Assembly: GCA_963204725.1 (NCBI GenBank) | Contig: CAUJHH010000050.1 | Coordinates: 1-43,216 of the forward strand | Length of the DNA: 43,216 nucleotides | Direction of reading: 5' to 3' | Origin: Planctomycetota bacterium | GTDB lineage: Bacteria; Planctomycetota; Phycisphaerae; Phycisphaerales; UBA1924 | Notes under the pieces: model-generated | The model's input: the letters and a program-made list of their open reading frames with translations, nothing else | Database searches by the model: none | What the model was told of the DNA's origin: nothing | Shown: in pieces, positions 32,061 through 40,717 of the stretch | Layout: each line of letters starts with the position of its first letter | Numbering within the stretch: the first letter of the stretch is position 1 | Translations under genes and position numbers: made by a program

Positions 32061-33188
32061 ATGGCAAAGCGACGGCACCTCAAGCATCGGAGTGTGTTCT
32101 ACCGCCGATTCACCTCGGCCGCGGCGGCCCCCGGCACGCTGGTGGCCCAGCCCGAGGCCGAACCGACACGCGTCAAGCTGATCTCGTTCGACGCCGATGC
32201 ATTCGAGGAGGTGGAGGTCCGCCCCGGCGATCTCTCTCCGATCATCAATCGCCCGAAGGACCGGGTTCTTTGGATCGACGTGCAGGGGCTGCGCGACCAC
32301 GGGATGATCCAGCAGATCGGCGACGCGCTCGACCTGCACCATCTCCTGCTGGCGGATGCCGTGAACGTCGGCCAGCGCCCGAAGGTCGAGGACTACGGCC
32401 GGGTGCTCTTCATCATCGTGCGCCATGCGCAGCGTGACGCGGAACGTGGCTTCGCTTGGGAGCAGATGGCGATCGCGATCGGCGACGGGTTCGTGGCCAC
32501 GTTCCAGGAGACCGCGGGCGACTGCCTCGATCCGCTGCGTGAGCGGCTCCGCCAGGGCAAGCAATCGTTGCGTACACACGGGGCGGGGTTCCTCGGGTGC
32601 ATGATCGTGGATGGTGTGATCGACGGGTACTTCCCGGCGCTTGAGGGTGTGGGCGAGGAACTCGAGCAGCTGGAGGGCCAGATCATCAACGCGCCCTCGC
32701 GCGATTCGCTCCACCAGATCTACAGGCTGAAGCGGGAGATGATGTCGATGCGCCGCTCGACGTGGCCGCTGCGCGATGCCCTCTCCCACCTCCTGCGCGA
32801 CGGACACCCTCTGCTGGAGGAGCAGGTCAGGCCGTACCTCCGCGACGCGGCGGACCACGTCATCCAGATCGTCGACATCATCGAGACGTACCGCGAACTG
32901 GGCGCTTCATTCATCGACGTCTACCTCTCCAGTCTCTCGAACCGGACCAACCAGGTCATGCGCCTGCTGACCGTGATGAGCAGCATCTTCATCCCGCTGA
33001 CGTTCCTCGCGGGCGTCTATGGCATGAACTTCGATCGCTCGCAGCCGCACAATATGCCGGAACTCGGATGGGCGTTCGGGTACCGCGCGTTCTGGGTTGT
33101 GTCGCTGGCGATGGCGGGCGGCATGATGGTTGTGTTCTGGAAACTCGGCTGGCTTGGCGGGATCGGCAAGGACGATCGCGAGACGTGA
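32061..33188 (+). CDS. CorA-family magnesium/cobalt transporter
   Basis: Pentameric divalent-cation channel of 375 residues. It has a large cytosolic N-terminal domain ('VLWIDVQGLRDHGMIQQIG', about 68-90), a long stalk helix, and two C-terminal membrane spans. The first span ends in the signature YGMNF ('FLAGVYGMNFDRS'), whose Gly-Met-Asn forms the outer selectivity filter. The ATG at 32061 is preferred because MAKRRHLKHRS fits the family beginning; an ATG at 32043 adds six residues. This is a second Mg2+ entry route beside mgtE in the same window. Subfamilies of CorA can prefer Co2+, Ni2+ or Zn2+. Confidence 0.93.
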   Translation: MAKRRHLKHRSVFYRRFTSAAAAPGTLVAQPEAEPTRVKLISFDADAFEEVEVRPGDLSPIINRPKDRVLWIDVQGLRDHGMIQQIGDALDLHHLLLADAVNVGQRPKVEDYGRVLFIIVRHAQRDAERGFAWEQMAIAIGDGFVATFQETAGDCLDPLRERLRQGKQSLRTHGAGFLGCMIVDGVIDGYFPALEGVGEELEQLEGQIINAPSRDSLHQIYRLKREMMSMRRSTWPLRDALSHLLRDGHPLLEEQVRPYLRDAADHVIQIVDIIETYRELGASFIDVYLSSLSNRTNQVMRLLTVMSSIFIPLTFLAGVYGMNFDRSQPHNMPELGWAFGYRAFWVVSLAMAGGMMVVFWKLGWLGGIGKDDRET

Positions 33189-33194
33189 CGCTCG

Positions 33195-34700
33195 TCATGC
33201 GAGCAGGTCCGGCACGGGCTCGCCTTTGCCGTCCTTGGTCACGTAGAACGGCCGCTCCTCCGTGAGGTAGGAAGTCTCCGGCGAGATGCCGAGCGCGTGG
33301 TAGATCGTCGCGTGGGCGTCGATGAGTTTCACGGGTTTCTCAACGGTGGCCATGGGGTGATGGTCTGCGGTCTTGCCGTAGGCGAGGCCTCGTTTGAAGC
33401 CGCCTCCGAAGAAAGTCATGCAGTTGGTGCTGCTGAAGTGGCCGTGGAAGCCGTACATCCCCTCGTGCTCGATGACGAGCTCGGAGCCGTCGTGGGTCTC
33501 GGTTGCGCCGTCGGGCTCGGTTCCCGCGGCGGGCTGGCTGGCGATGGTCCGTCCGAACTCGGTCGCGATGACGATGAGCGTGCGGTCGAGCATGCCACGA
33601 TGATCGAGATCACGGACGAGCTGGGCGATCGGCGCATCGATCTGCTGCTTCATCTCGCGCATGCGGCGCGCGCCGTGCTCGTGCATGTCGAACCCCTTGA
33701 AGGGGCCGTATTGGTACTCGACCTGTACAAAGCGCGCGCCGGACTCGACGAGGCGACGGGCCAGCAGGAGGCCGTGGCCGAAACGTTTGCCGTTGTCGTA
33801 GCCGGGATCGAAGAGGTCGGCGTTGGCGATCTTCGGCTCGTATGCGGCGATGGTCTCCGGCGACTCCTCGCTCCTGTAGTCGAAGGCCCGCTTGACGGGC
33901 GAGTCCATCATGGCGCGGGCGTCGTCCATGGACTTCAGGTATTCCTGGGCCCGGGGCGCATCGCGGAGGGAGGCATCGGAGGCTCGGGCGAGGTCGCCGA
34001 GGAGCTTCTGGCGTCGGTCGAGGCGATCGATCGACATGCCGGAGGCCGCGGAGAGCGTGGCCAGCCCCTGGGTCGCGTCGGGGATCATGAACGGCGCGTG
34101 CTCAACGCCGTAGAAGCCGGGGCCGAGGTACTCGCTGATAAAGGTGCGTTCCTCGTCGGAGGAGTCGATGTCGCGTCCGATGTAGATGTATGGGGGGATG
34201 TGCTCGTGGCGCCTGCCTCGCGAGCGCCCGACGATCGCGCCGATGCTCGGGGCCTTCACGCCCGCCGGGAAAAGGTACCCGGTCATGGCGTAATACTGGG
34301 CCTTCAGGTGGATCGCGCCGAACATCACGTCGTTGGAGAGGGAGCGGAGGATGCACCCCTTGTCCATGACGGAGGCGATCTCTTCCATCCCTGCGCCGAG
34401 CATGACGCCGTCGGCGGCGGTCGGGATCGGCGCGCACGTGCCGCGCAGTTCCGAGCCCTTCATCCCGGCAACAAAGGGCGTATGCGCCTTTGGGTCCCAT
34501 GTATCGGTCTGCGCCACGCCACCGGGGAGCCAGATGAAAATGCAGGCGTCGGCACGGGGGGTGGGCTGCACGAGATCGAGCGGCTGGCGAAGCGACGCGT
34601 GAGCGTGGGGTGGAAGCACCAGGCCCGTGGAGGCGGCGAGTGTGCCCCCGAGCGTGGCGCGGAGCATGTCGCGGCGGGAGATGTGGGAGGGGTTGTGCAT
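33195..34700 (-). CDS. DUF1501 family exported protein (Tat signal)
   Basis: Protein of 501 residues. A Tat signal (SRRDMLRATLGGTLAAS) is followed by an alkaline-phosphatase/sulfatase-like fold: 'CIFIWLPGGVAQTDTWDPKA' near the start, 'VQVEYQYGPFKGFDMHEHGA' and 'TLIVIATEFGRTI' later, with His and Asp residues that could hold metal. Activity of the family is not established. ATG at 34700 is five bases after the stop of the DUF1549/DUF1553 gene, an arrangement that is very common in planctomycetes. The two products probably act together in the periplasm or a related compartment. Confidence 0.93.
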   Translation of the reverse strand: MHNPSHISRRDMLRATLGGTLAASTGLVLPPHAHASLRQPLDLVQPTPRADACIFIWLPGGVAQTDTWDPKAHTPFVAGMKGSELRGTCAPIPTAADGVMLGAGMEEIASVMDKGCILRSLSNDVMFGAIHLKAQYYAMTGYLFPAGVKAPSIGAIVGRSRGRRHEHIPPYIYIGRDIDSSDEERTFISEYLGPGFYGVEHAPFMIPDATQGLATLSAASGMSIDRLDRRQKLLGDLARASDASLRDAPRAQEYLKSMDDARAMMDSPVKRAFDYRSEESPETIAAYEPKIANADLFDPGYDNGKRFGHGLLLARRLVESGARFVQVEYQYGPFKGFDMHEHGARRMREMKQQIDAPIAQLVRDLDHRGMLDRTLIVIATEFGRTIASQPAAGTEPDGATETHDGSELVIEHEGMYGFHGHFSSTNCMTFFGGGFKRGLAYGKTADHHPMATVEKPVKLIDAHATIYHALGISPETSYLTEERPFYVTKDGKGEPVPDLLA

Positions 34701-34705
34701 GGCTT

Positions 34706-36556
34706 TCAGCGCAGGTACTGGAACTCGGGCGAAACAACGAGCGCCCAGCAAAGGTCGATGATCGCGTCGCGCCGAGCGTCGGCCGCGTCGCCCGCCATGG
34801 CGAGATACTCGATCGCGATCCGCTCTTCCTCCGACATGGGCGGACGGGTGAGCAGCGCCAAGTAAATGGTCTGAACCGCATCGGCGTCCGGCTCGCCGAC
34901 CGCGAGATCGATCAACGGCCCTTTCCCGACAAGATCGAGCAGCTCCGGCCCGTTGAGCAGTTCGAGCGACTGCACGACCGCGACGGCATCGGGACGCTGC
35001 GTGCTGATCTCGTTGCGCGATGCGGGCTTGCCGAGCGTCCGCGAGAGCGCAGTGGACTGGTTGACGTGGTAGAGGCGCGCAGCGGGATCCAGGGTCTGGT
35101 TCATCGCGACGCGCACGCTGTCGACGACCTGCTCCGCGGTCAGTCGGCGCAGCGTCGGCGAGCGATAGAAGCGCGGTGCGAACTTGTCCGTGACATCGAA
35201 TGAATCAGCGAGCACGGAGTTGTAGGCGAGTTGGTACGTGCGGCTGTTTAGGATCAGCGTGATCGTCCGCTCCAGATCAAAGCCGTGCGCCATCAGGTCG
35301 TACGCCAGCCAGTTGAGCAGTTCCGGCTGCGCGGGCGGCACTTCGAGCCGGAAGTCGTCCGCCGGCTCATAGAGCCCGAGACCGAGATACCGCTTCCAGA
35401 GCCGGTTCACGATCGCACGAGCGAATCGCGGATTGGCCGGATCGGTGATGAGCGAGGCCGCGAGGCGCAGGCGGCTCGCTTCGTCCGCCGGAATATCGGT
35501 TGGAATCCCCTCGAACGCCGCTGAACCGCCGAGCGGCTCGAACGGGAACGCGGCTTGAACTATGCGTCCCGTGCGCCGCTCGCAGCGGATGATCTCAAGG
35601 TCGTGCTCGCTGAAGAGCCCGGCGAATCCGAGGAACCGGGACTGCGGCCACTCGTCGTTCTCGAAGTGGTTGTGGCACGAGGCGCACTTCATCGCCGTGC
35701 CAAGGAAGACCTGTGCCGCGCTTGCCGCAGTCTGGAGCGTATCGGTAAGCGTGTCGTTGCGGATGTATCCGACGCGGCTGACTTTGCCGTTGGCGTTGGC
35801 CATGATCGGCTGCGGCGCGCCGGGAATCGTCGAGTCGATGAGCTGAGCGACAAAGAGGTCGTAGGCCTTGTTCTCTCTGAATGAGTCGTTGATCCACTGG
35901 CGATGGTCGCCGCGCGTGGGTATGCCGCCCTGCTGGTTGGCGTAGGAGGAAGCGATCGCGTCCTCCCAGAATGGCGTCCAGTGATCGGCGTAGTCAGGTG
36001 AGCGGGCGAGCAATTCGGCGACGAGCGAGGTCCGCTTGTCGGGCTCTCGCGAGGAGACGAAGCGATCAAGTTCATCAAGTGTCGGGACAACGCCGATCAG
36101 ATCGAGATAGACGCGTCGCACAAAGGCGTGGTCGTCAATTGAAGGGATCGACGCCGGGTCGAATGCTCTCCCGAGCCGAGCGGGATTGTTTCGATCTGTC
36201 GCTTGCGCCTCGTTCGCCGCTTCGAGCCAACTGCCGATGATGAACCGATCGATCTCGTTGGCGGCGAAGGGCTCAATAGCGGGCGGGAGGGTTGGGGGCT
36301 GGGGTGGCGTCGGCACGAACGCAAGCCGAAGCTCGCGGCGTACGGCGAGCATCGCCGGGTCGTTTGTCGCGAACAGCTCGGAGGGGCCGACGACGGGCGA
36401 GGGCTCGCGATCTTGAGCGCGCACGGTTCGTGCGGCGGCATCATCCGAGCCTGAAAGGCGAGCCGCCCCGGTGGCAGCGATGAACGCGAGCAGGCCGCAC
36501 ATCGTCGCGGCCGGGCGGACGATGCGTGGCTTGGTTCGCGTGAGAGCGGCGTTCAT
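34706..36556 (-). CDS. DUF1549/DUF1553 family protein with CxxCH motif
   Basis: Protein of 616 residues: N-terminal export signal or anchor (about 12-35), DUF1549 domain ('DRFIIGSWLE' to 'GYIRNDTLTDTLQT', about 100-285), then the motif CASCH (Cys291, Cys294, His295), which can bind covalent haem c or a metal ('AMKCASCHNHFEN'). DUF1553 (about 370-610) follows, with 'RAIVNRLWKRYLGLGL' and 'PTLRRLTAEQVVDS'. Such proteins are abundant in planctomycetes, often with a cytochrome c domain in front, which is absent here. First gene of a two-gene operon with DUF1501. ATG at 36556 is taken as start. Confidence 0.93.
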   Translation of the reverse strand: MNAALTRTKPRIVRPAATMCGLLAFIAATGAARLSGSDDAAARTVRAQDREPSPVVGPSELFATNDPAMLAVRRELRLAFVPTPPQPPTLPPAIEPFAANEIDRFIIGSWLEAANEAQATDRNNPARLGRAFDPASIPSIDDHAFVRRVYLDLIGVVPTLDELDRFVSSREPDKRTSLVAELLARSPDYADHWTPFWEDAIASSYANQQGGIPTRGDHRQWINDSFRENKAYDLFVAQLIDSTIPGAPQPIMANANGKVSRVGYIRNDTLTDTLQTAASAAQVFLGTAMKCASCHNHFENDEWPQSRFLGFAGLFSEHDLEIIRCERRTGRIVQAAFPFEPLGGSAAFEGIPTDIPADEASRLRLAASLITDPANPRFARAIVNRLWKRYLGLGLYEPADDFRLEVPPAQPELLNWLAYDLMAHGFDLERTITLILNSRTYQLAYNSVLADSFDVTDKFAPRFYRSPTLRRLTAEQVVDSVRVAMNQTLDPAARLYHVNQSTALSRTLGKPASRNEISTQRPDAVAVVQSLELLNGPELLDLVGKGPLIDLAVGEPDADAVQTIYLALLTRPPMSEEERIAIEYLAMAGDAADARRDAIIDLCWALVVSPEFQYLR

Positions 36557-36637
36557 GACGTCCAATATACACACCTCCGCCCGGAAGCCAAAGACCTCTG
36601 GCGACCGAGCCAGACCGCCCTAGACTTTCGCGCACCC

Positions 36638-36724
36638 GGAGAGGTGGCAGAGCGGTTGAATGCGCCAGACTTGAAATCTGGTATGGGTTTCGGCTCATCG
36701 GGGGTTCGAATCCCCCCCTCTCCG
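36638..36724 (+). tRNA. tRNA-Ser (anticodon TGA)
   Basis: Acceptor stem GGAGAGG pairs with CCTCTCC, discriminator base G. The D-arm is 'TGGCAGAGCGGTTGAAT', the anticodon stem CCAGA/TCTGG encloses loop CTTGAAA with anticodon TGA, a long class II variable arm follows, and the T-arm is GGGGGTTCGAATCCCCC. Length 87 bases, no encoded CCA. Six T residues follow at 36725-36730 and may end the transcript. A recombinase relic abuts its 3' end. Confidence 0.96.
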
Positions 36725-36739
36725 TTTTTTGATACGCCT

Positions 36740-37428
36740 CCCCAGATAGATGGGCGGAAACAGGTCTTGGATCGCGCCTTTGCTGCGGGTTTCGGCGAGG
36801 TTCGAGGTGCCGCGATTCGAAGGCGTCGAGCGTGATCCGTGCGCGGCATTCAGCCTGTCCAGCACGATGGCGCGCACCAGATCGTCGATCCGGTCCGCAT
36901 TGATGCACCGGATCGAGCAAGTGGGGTAGCCCAGGCGCAGCACCTTCCGCTGACGCGGCACGCCACGCTGAGGGTCCGCCCGTTCTGCCTGCGCGACGAG
37001 GTGTTCCCCGGGGTGAGTCGGTACCCTTCAAAGGTGTGGATCTTCCCCCGCAAGAGGTGCGTTGCCGACATCGAAGTTCGGGATCTCTCGCGGTGCTCAT
37101 CCATCAACGCCTGCACCCAGTCCCAGGTCTTCAGATCGATGATCGGCTCGTGCAGGCCGGGCCAGATCTCGGTCTGACCGCGATCCTTGCCCTTAGGAAG
37201 GTGCGAGCCGCGAGTGTGGGCGATCTTCCCGATGTAGACCGGGTTGCCCAGGATGCGATGGTCCAGGGCTTGCCGCCGTGCGTGCGCTGCTTGCTGCTGG
37301 TCCAGCACCGGGCGGTCACCCGCCATGCGCACCTGCTCCTCGGGCGTAGCAAACGCTCGGCACTCGCGCAGTTGTCTGGACGGGAATCGGCCTCGATCTC
37401 GTGGCAGAGTTCCTGCATGACCCGCCAA
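36740..37428 (-). pseudogene. Decayed large serine recombinase (C-terminal half only)
   Basis: Read on the minus strand, 'ILGNPVYIGKIAHTRGSHLP' and 'WPGLHEPIIDLKTWDWVQAL' are clear pieces of the recombinase domain of large serine recombinases. Near 36955 the similarity moves to another frame ('VLRLGYPTCSIRCINADRID', then 'DLVRAIVLDRLN'), the zinc-ribbon/coiled-coil region. Near 37256 another frame change brings in 'HGGKPWTI', which would precede 'ILGNPVYIG'. So at least two frameshifts are present. The N-terminal catalytic domain with the active-site Ser is missing; a thiolase gene occupies that place. Remnant of an integrative element next to tRNA-Ser. It cannot be active. Confidence 0.78.
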
Positions 37429-38682
37429 TCAGCCGCAAGCAGCCCCGCCGAATACCCGCTCGCATACAGTCCCGCGTTGCAAAGACGAGCCGCAGTCATC
37501 TACGCACTTCGAACCCCAATAGGCCGGTACGGCGGGGCGCTGTCCTCGGTCCGCCCAGACGACTTGGCCGCGCTCGTGATCCGCGCGGTAATCGCGCGGA
37601 GCGGGATCGACGGTGCACTCGTCGACGATGTGTACTTCGGCGGCGCGAACCAAGCGGGGGAGGACAATCGCAATGTGGCCCGAATGGCCGCTTTGCTCGC
37701 GGGACTGCCGGTGAGCGTGCCGGGCACCACCGTCAACAGGCTGTGCGCATCGGGGCTGGAAGCGATCAACATCGCCGCTCGAATGATCGAGGCGGACCAC
37801 GGAGACGTGTTCATCGCCGGAGGCGTCGAGTCCATGAGTCGCGCGCCGCTGGTGGTGAGCAAGGCCCAGACGGCATTCGATCGCGAGCAGGAACTGGTCG
37901 ACACATCGATCGGGTGGCGGTTTGTGAACCCCAAGCTCGCAGCCATGCACCACCCCTATTCGATGGGCCAGACGGCGGAGAATGTCGCCCAATCGCACCG
38001 CGTCAGTCGGGAGGATCAGGACCGATTCTCTCTCAAGAGCCATCAGAAGTGGGCCGCCGCGAACAAGGCGGGCCTGTTCGCCGACGAGTTGGTGTCTGTC
38101 GAGGTCCCCCAGCGCAAGGGAGAGAAGGTGGTTGTGGCGATCGATGAGCACCCACGGCCGGACACGACGCTGGAGCAACTGGCCAAGCTTCGTCCCTTAT
38201 TCGCGAGCGCGGAAGGGGGCACGGTAACGGCGGGCAACTCGTCCGGCGTGAACGACGGCGCTTCCGCGCTCCTGCTTGTTGAGGCCGGGCGGGCGGCCTC
38301 GCTCGGCCTGACGCCAATTGCCTTCGTCGGGCCGAGTGCCTCTGCCGGGGTTGATCCGGCCACCATGGGGATCGGACCGGTGCCCGCGACGCGCAGAGCG
38401 TTGCAGCGTGCGGGGCTGACGCTGAATGACATCGGCCTCTTTGAGCTCAATGAGGCCTTCGCCGCGCAGTCGGTTGCCTGCATCCGTGAACTCGGCCTTG
38501 ATGAGTCGCTCGTCAACGTCAACGGGGGTGCGATCGCCATGGGGCACCCGCTCGGCTGCAGCGGTGCCCGCATCGCGACAACGCTCGTGCACGAGATGTC
38601 GCGGCGTGGCGTGCGGCGCGGGGTCGCTTCGCTGTGCGTCGGTGTCGGACAGGGACTCGCGACCGTGTTCGAGCTTACCTGA
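37417..38682 (+). CDS. pcaF: Acetyl-CoA acyltransferase, 3-oxoadipyl-CoA thiolase-like
   Basis: Thiolase of 421 residues. Signature 'RTPIGRYGGALSSVRPDDLA' and 'GGANQAGEDNRNVARMAALL' match PcaF/PaaJ, which cleave 3-oxoadipyl-CoA to succinyl-CoA and acetyl-CoA, more than generic acetoacetyl-CoA thiolases. Catalytic residues: Cys110 ('VNRLCASGLEA'), His in 'AIAMGHPLGCSG', Cys in 'SLCVGVGQG', and the 'NEAFAAQ' loop. The N-terminus is about 20 residues longer than PaaJ; an in-frame TTG at 37477 would give the family length, and the extra codons overlap the recombinase relic on the other strand. It is convergent with the aminotransferase gene of the kamA operon (32 bases between stops). Confidence 0.88.
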   Translation: MTRQSAASSPAEYPLAYSPALQRRAAVIYALRTPIGRYGGALSSVRPDDLAALVIRAVIARSGIDGALVDDVYFGGANQAGEDNRNVARMAALLAGLPVSVPGTTVNRLCASGLEAINIAARMIEADHGDVFIAGGVESMSRAPLVVSKAQTAFDREQELVDTSIGWRFVNPKLAAMHHPYSMGQTAENVAQSHRVSREDQDRFSLKSHQKWAAANKAGLFADELVSVEVPQRKGEKVVVAIDEHPRPDTTLEQLAKLRPLFASAEGGTVTAGNSSGVNDGASALLLVEAGRAASLGLTPIAFVGPSASAGVDPATMGIGPVPATRRALQRAGLTLNDIGLFELNEAFAAQSVACIRELGLDESLVNVNGGAIAMGHPLGCSGARIATTLVHEMSRRGVRRGVASLCVGVGQGLATVFELT

Positions 38683-38714
38683 ACGCGGATCCAGGTCGCG
38701 CGAGACCTCGGCCA

Positions 38715-40037
38715 TCAGCCCATCGCGACAAGCTTCTCGAAACCGGTGCGAAAGGCCGCGACGAGCGTGTCGATGTCGTGCTCGGTCATCGGCGTTGAGA
38801 GCGCGGCCGAGCACGAGTTGATGAGGATGATCCGCTCATCAAACATGTGGCCCAGGAGCGCCTGCAGCCGCTTGTTCTCCGCCGGTGAGAGGTAAGCCTC
38901 GCGGTAGTTGCGCGGCGCCGTTGCCTTGAGATGAACCCGGAACATCGAGCCCGAGCCCGTCACGCTCGCAGAGATCCCTGTCTTGCGGATGATCTCCTCG
39001 ATCCGTGTGATGGCACCCCGAGCCAGGGCGTTGAGGCGATCGACCGCAGGCCGGTCGAACTTCTCCATCGCCGACAGCCCGGCCCCAACGCTGATCGGGT
39101 TGGCGGAGAATGTGCCGGAGTGAGGGAATACGTATCGCGGGGAGCGCGGGTTGAGAACATCCATCACCTCGGCCCGCCCCGCGATCGCGCCGATCGGGAA
39201 CCCGCCGCCGATCATCTTGCCCAGAGCCGTGAGGTCCGGCGACACGCCATACTGCTGCTGCAGTCCGCCGTAGCACGCGCGGAACGTGATCACCTCGTCG
39301 ATCAGCAGGAGCGCGCCGTGACGAGTCGTCCAATCCCGGATCGCCGCGATATAGGCGGGATCCGCGGGGTTCAAGCCGATACGGTGCGGCATGAGATCCA
39401 TGACGACGCAGGCCAGCTTGTCCTTCACGCGGTCGAGCAGCGCAATGGTTCCGTCGATGTTATTGAACGGCACCACGACAACCTCGTCGACCGCTGACTG
39501 AGGCGTTCCTCGCACCAGCGGCACACGATTGGGCTCGTCGGGGCTTCCCCAGTTGGCGGGAGTTGAGACCTGGCTGACTTCCAGATAGTCATAGCCGCCG
39601 TGATATGCGCCCTCGGCCTTGGCGATCATCGGCCGGCCGGTGAAGGCGCGGGCGACCTTCACACCGACCATGAGGGCCTCCGTGCCGGAGTTCACGAATC
39701 GCATCTTCTCGAACCCCGCGTTGCGGAGGCGTAGATGCTCGGCGCAGCGGATCTCGATCTCCGTGGCGACATTGAACGCGGTGCCCCGGCGAAGCTGCTC
39801 GGTGACCATGTGAACCATGTCGGGGTCCGCGTGGCCGTGGATGAGCGACGCCATGTTGTTGGCGAAGTCGATCCGAGTCACGCCCTCAACATCCGTGAGT
39901 CGACACCCCTCGCCGCGGTCGACGTACAGGGGGTGCGGATCGTTCAAAGCGGCGTTTCGGCTGACGCCGCCGGGAAGAACCCGCAGCGCTCGCTCGTAAA
40001 GTGCAGCGCTGCGGGTGACATCAACGTGGGTGCTCAT
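38715..40037 (-). CDS. Class III aminotransferase of the GSAM/beta-amino-acid aminotransferase group
   Basis: Protein of 440 residues, fold type I PLP enzyme. Seen: 'LPGGVSRNAALNDPHPLYVD', 'RFVNSGTEALMVGVKVAR', 'EGAYHGGYD', 'LLIDEVITFRACYGGLQ' with the ring-nitrogen Asp, 'LTALGKMIGGGFPIGAIAG' with the Schiff-base Lys, and 'PHSGTFSANPISVGAG'. The layout is that of glutamate-1-semialdehyde aminomutase and its relatives, including beta-phenylalanine aminotransferase, which removes the amino group of beta-amino acids. The setting (2,3-aminomutase plus 3-oxoacid CoA-transferase and thiolase) favours a beta-amino acid to 3-oxo acid reaction over haem synthesis. Last gene of the operon, 23 bases after pcaJ. 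Confidence 0.85.
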   Translation of the reverse strand: MSTHVDVTRSAALYERALRVLPGGVSRNAALNDPHPLYVDRGEGCRLTDVEGVTRIDFANNMASLIHGHADPDMVHMVTEQLRRGTAFNVATEIEIRCAEHLRLRNAGFEKMRFVNSGTEALMVGVKVARAFTGRPMIAKAEGAYHGGYDYLEVSQVSTPANWGSPDEPNRVPLVRGTPQSAVDEVVVVPFNNIDGTIALLDRVKDKLACVVMDLMPHRIGLNPADPAYIAAIRDWTTRHGALLLIDEVITFRACYGGLQQQYGVSPDLTALGKMIGGGFPIGAIAGRAEVMDVLNPRSPRYVFPHSGTFSANPISVGAGLSAMEKFDRPAVDRLNALARGAITRIEEIIRKTGISASVTGSGSMFRVHLKATAPRNYREAYLSPAENKRLQALLGHMFDERIILINSCSAALSTPMTEHDIDTLVAAFRTGFEKLVAMG

Positions 40038-40060
40038 GGAATAGATCCAGTCGGGTGGTT

Positions 40061-40717
40061 CTACCGGCGCAACAGGGGCGCGCCCGTGCGCTCCCGCACA
40101 TACTCAAAGTCCACGCCCGGGCTCAGTTCAACCAACGCGAATCCGGCCGGCGTCACGTCGATCACGGCGAGCTCGGTGTAGATCCGGTTGATCACGCCGC
40201 GGCCCGTGAGGGGGTACGCGCATCGCTCCACCAACTTGGGATCGCCCGTCTTGGTGCAGTGCTGGGTGATGGCGTACACGGACTTGACGCCGGCGACAAG
40301 ATCCATCGCGCCCCCGACGGCAGGGATCGCGTCGGGTTCGCCGGTCGACCAGTTGGCAAGATCGCCGTTACAGGCCACCTGCATAGCACCAAGCACGCAC
40401 AGGTCGATATGACCGCCGCGGATCATCGCGAAGCTGTCCGCGTGGTGGAAGTAGGCCGCGCCTGGCAGGGCGGTGACCTGTCGCTTGCCCGCGTTGATCA
40501 GATCCGGATCGCCCGCTCCATTCTCTGGCGACGGTCCCATGCCAAGAAGTCCGTTCTCGGTGTGGTAGACAAACGTGCGCCCCTCGGGAACGAACCTGGC
40601 GACCAACTCAGGAATACCGATTCCCAGGTTCACATAGGCGCCGTCGGGGATGTCGAGTGCGAGGCGACGGGCCATCTCGTCCTTGGATCGGCCGATCTGC
40701 TCGCGATGTATCGTCAT
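40061..40717 (-). CDS. pcaJ: 3-oxoacid (3-oxoadipate-like) CoA-transferase subunit B
   Basis: Protein of 218 residues, beta subunit of a family I CoA-transferase that moves CoA from succinyl-CoA to a 3-oxo acid. The catalytic Glu is in 'YHTENGLLGMGPSPENG'. The stretch 'PDLINAGKRQVTALPGAAYF' followed by HHADSF, then 'GDLANWSTGEPDAIPAVGGA' and 'CAYPLTG', follows PcaJ more closely than ScoB/AtoA (which have FDSAESF and a different loop there). Its ATG overlaps the subunit A stop as ATGA, so the subunits are coupled in translation. Confidence 0.92.
   Translation of the reverse strand: MTIHREQIGRSKDEMARRLALDIPDGAYVNLGIGIPELVARFVPEGRTFVYHTENGLLGMGPSPENGAGDPDLINAGKRQVTALPGAAYFHHADSFAMIRGGHIDLCVLGAMQVACNGDLANWSTGEPDAIPAVGGAMDLVAGVKSVYAITQHCTKTGDPKLVERCAYPLTGRGVINRIYTELAVIDVTPAGFALVELSPGVDFEYVRERTGAPLLRR

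Noticed and set aside
36695..36835. Open frames crossing the tRNA-Ser gene
   Set aside because: These are readings of the tRNA itself; the cloverleaf is complete. Only the part left of about 37428 and right of about 36740 shows recombinase likeness.
38715..40037. hemL, glutamate-1-semialdehyde 2,1-aminomutase
   Set aside because: The fold group matches, but it is the last gene of an operon of 3-oxo acid metabolism and shows features shared with beta-amino-acid aminotransferases; haem synthesis is less likely though not excluded.
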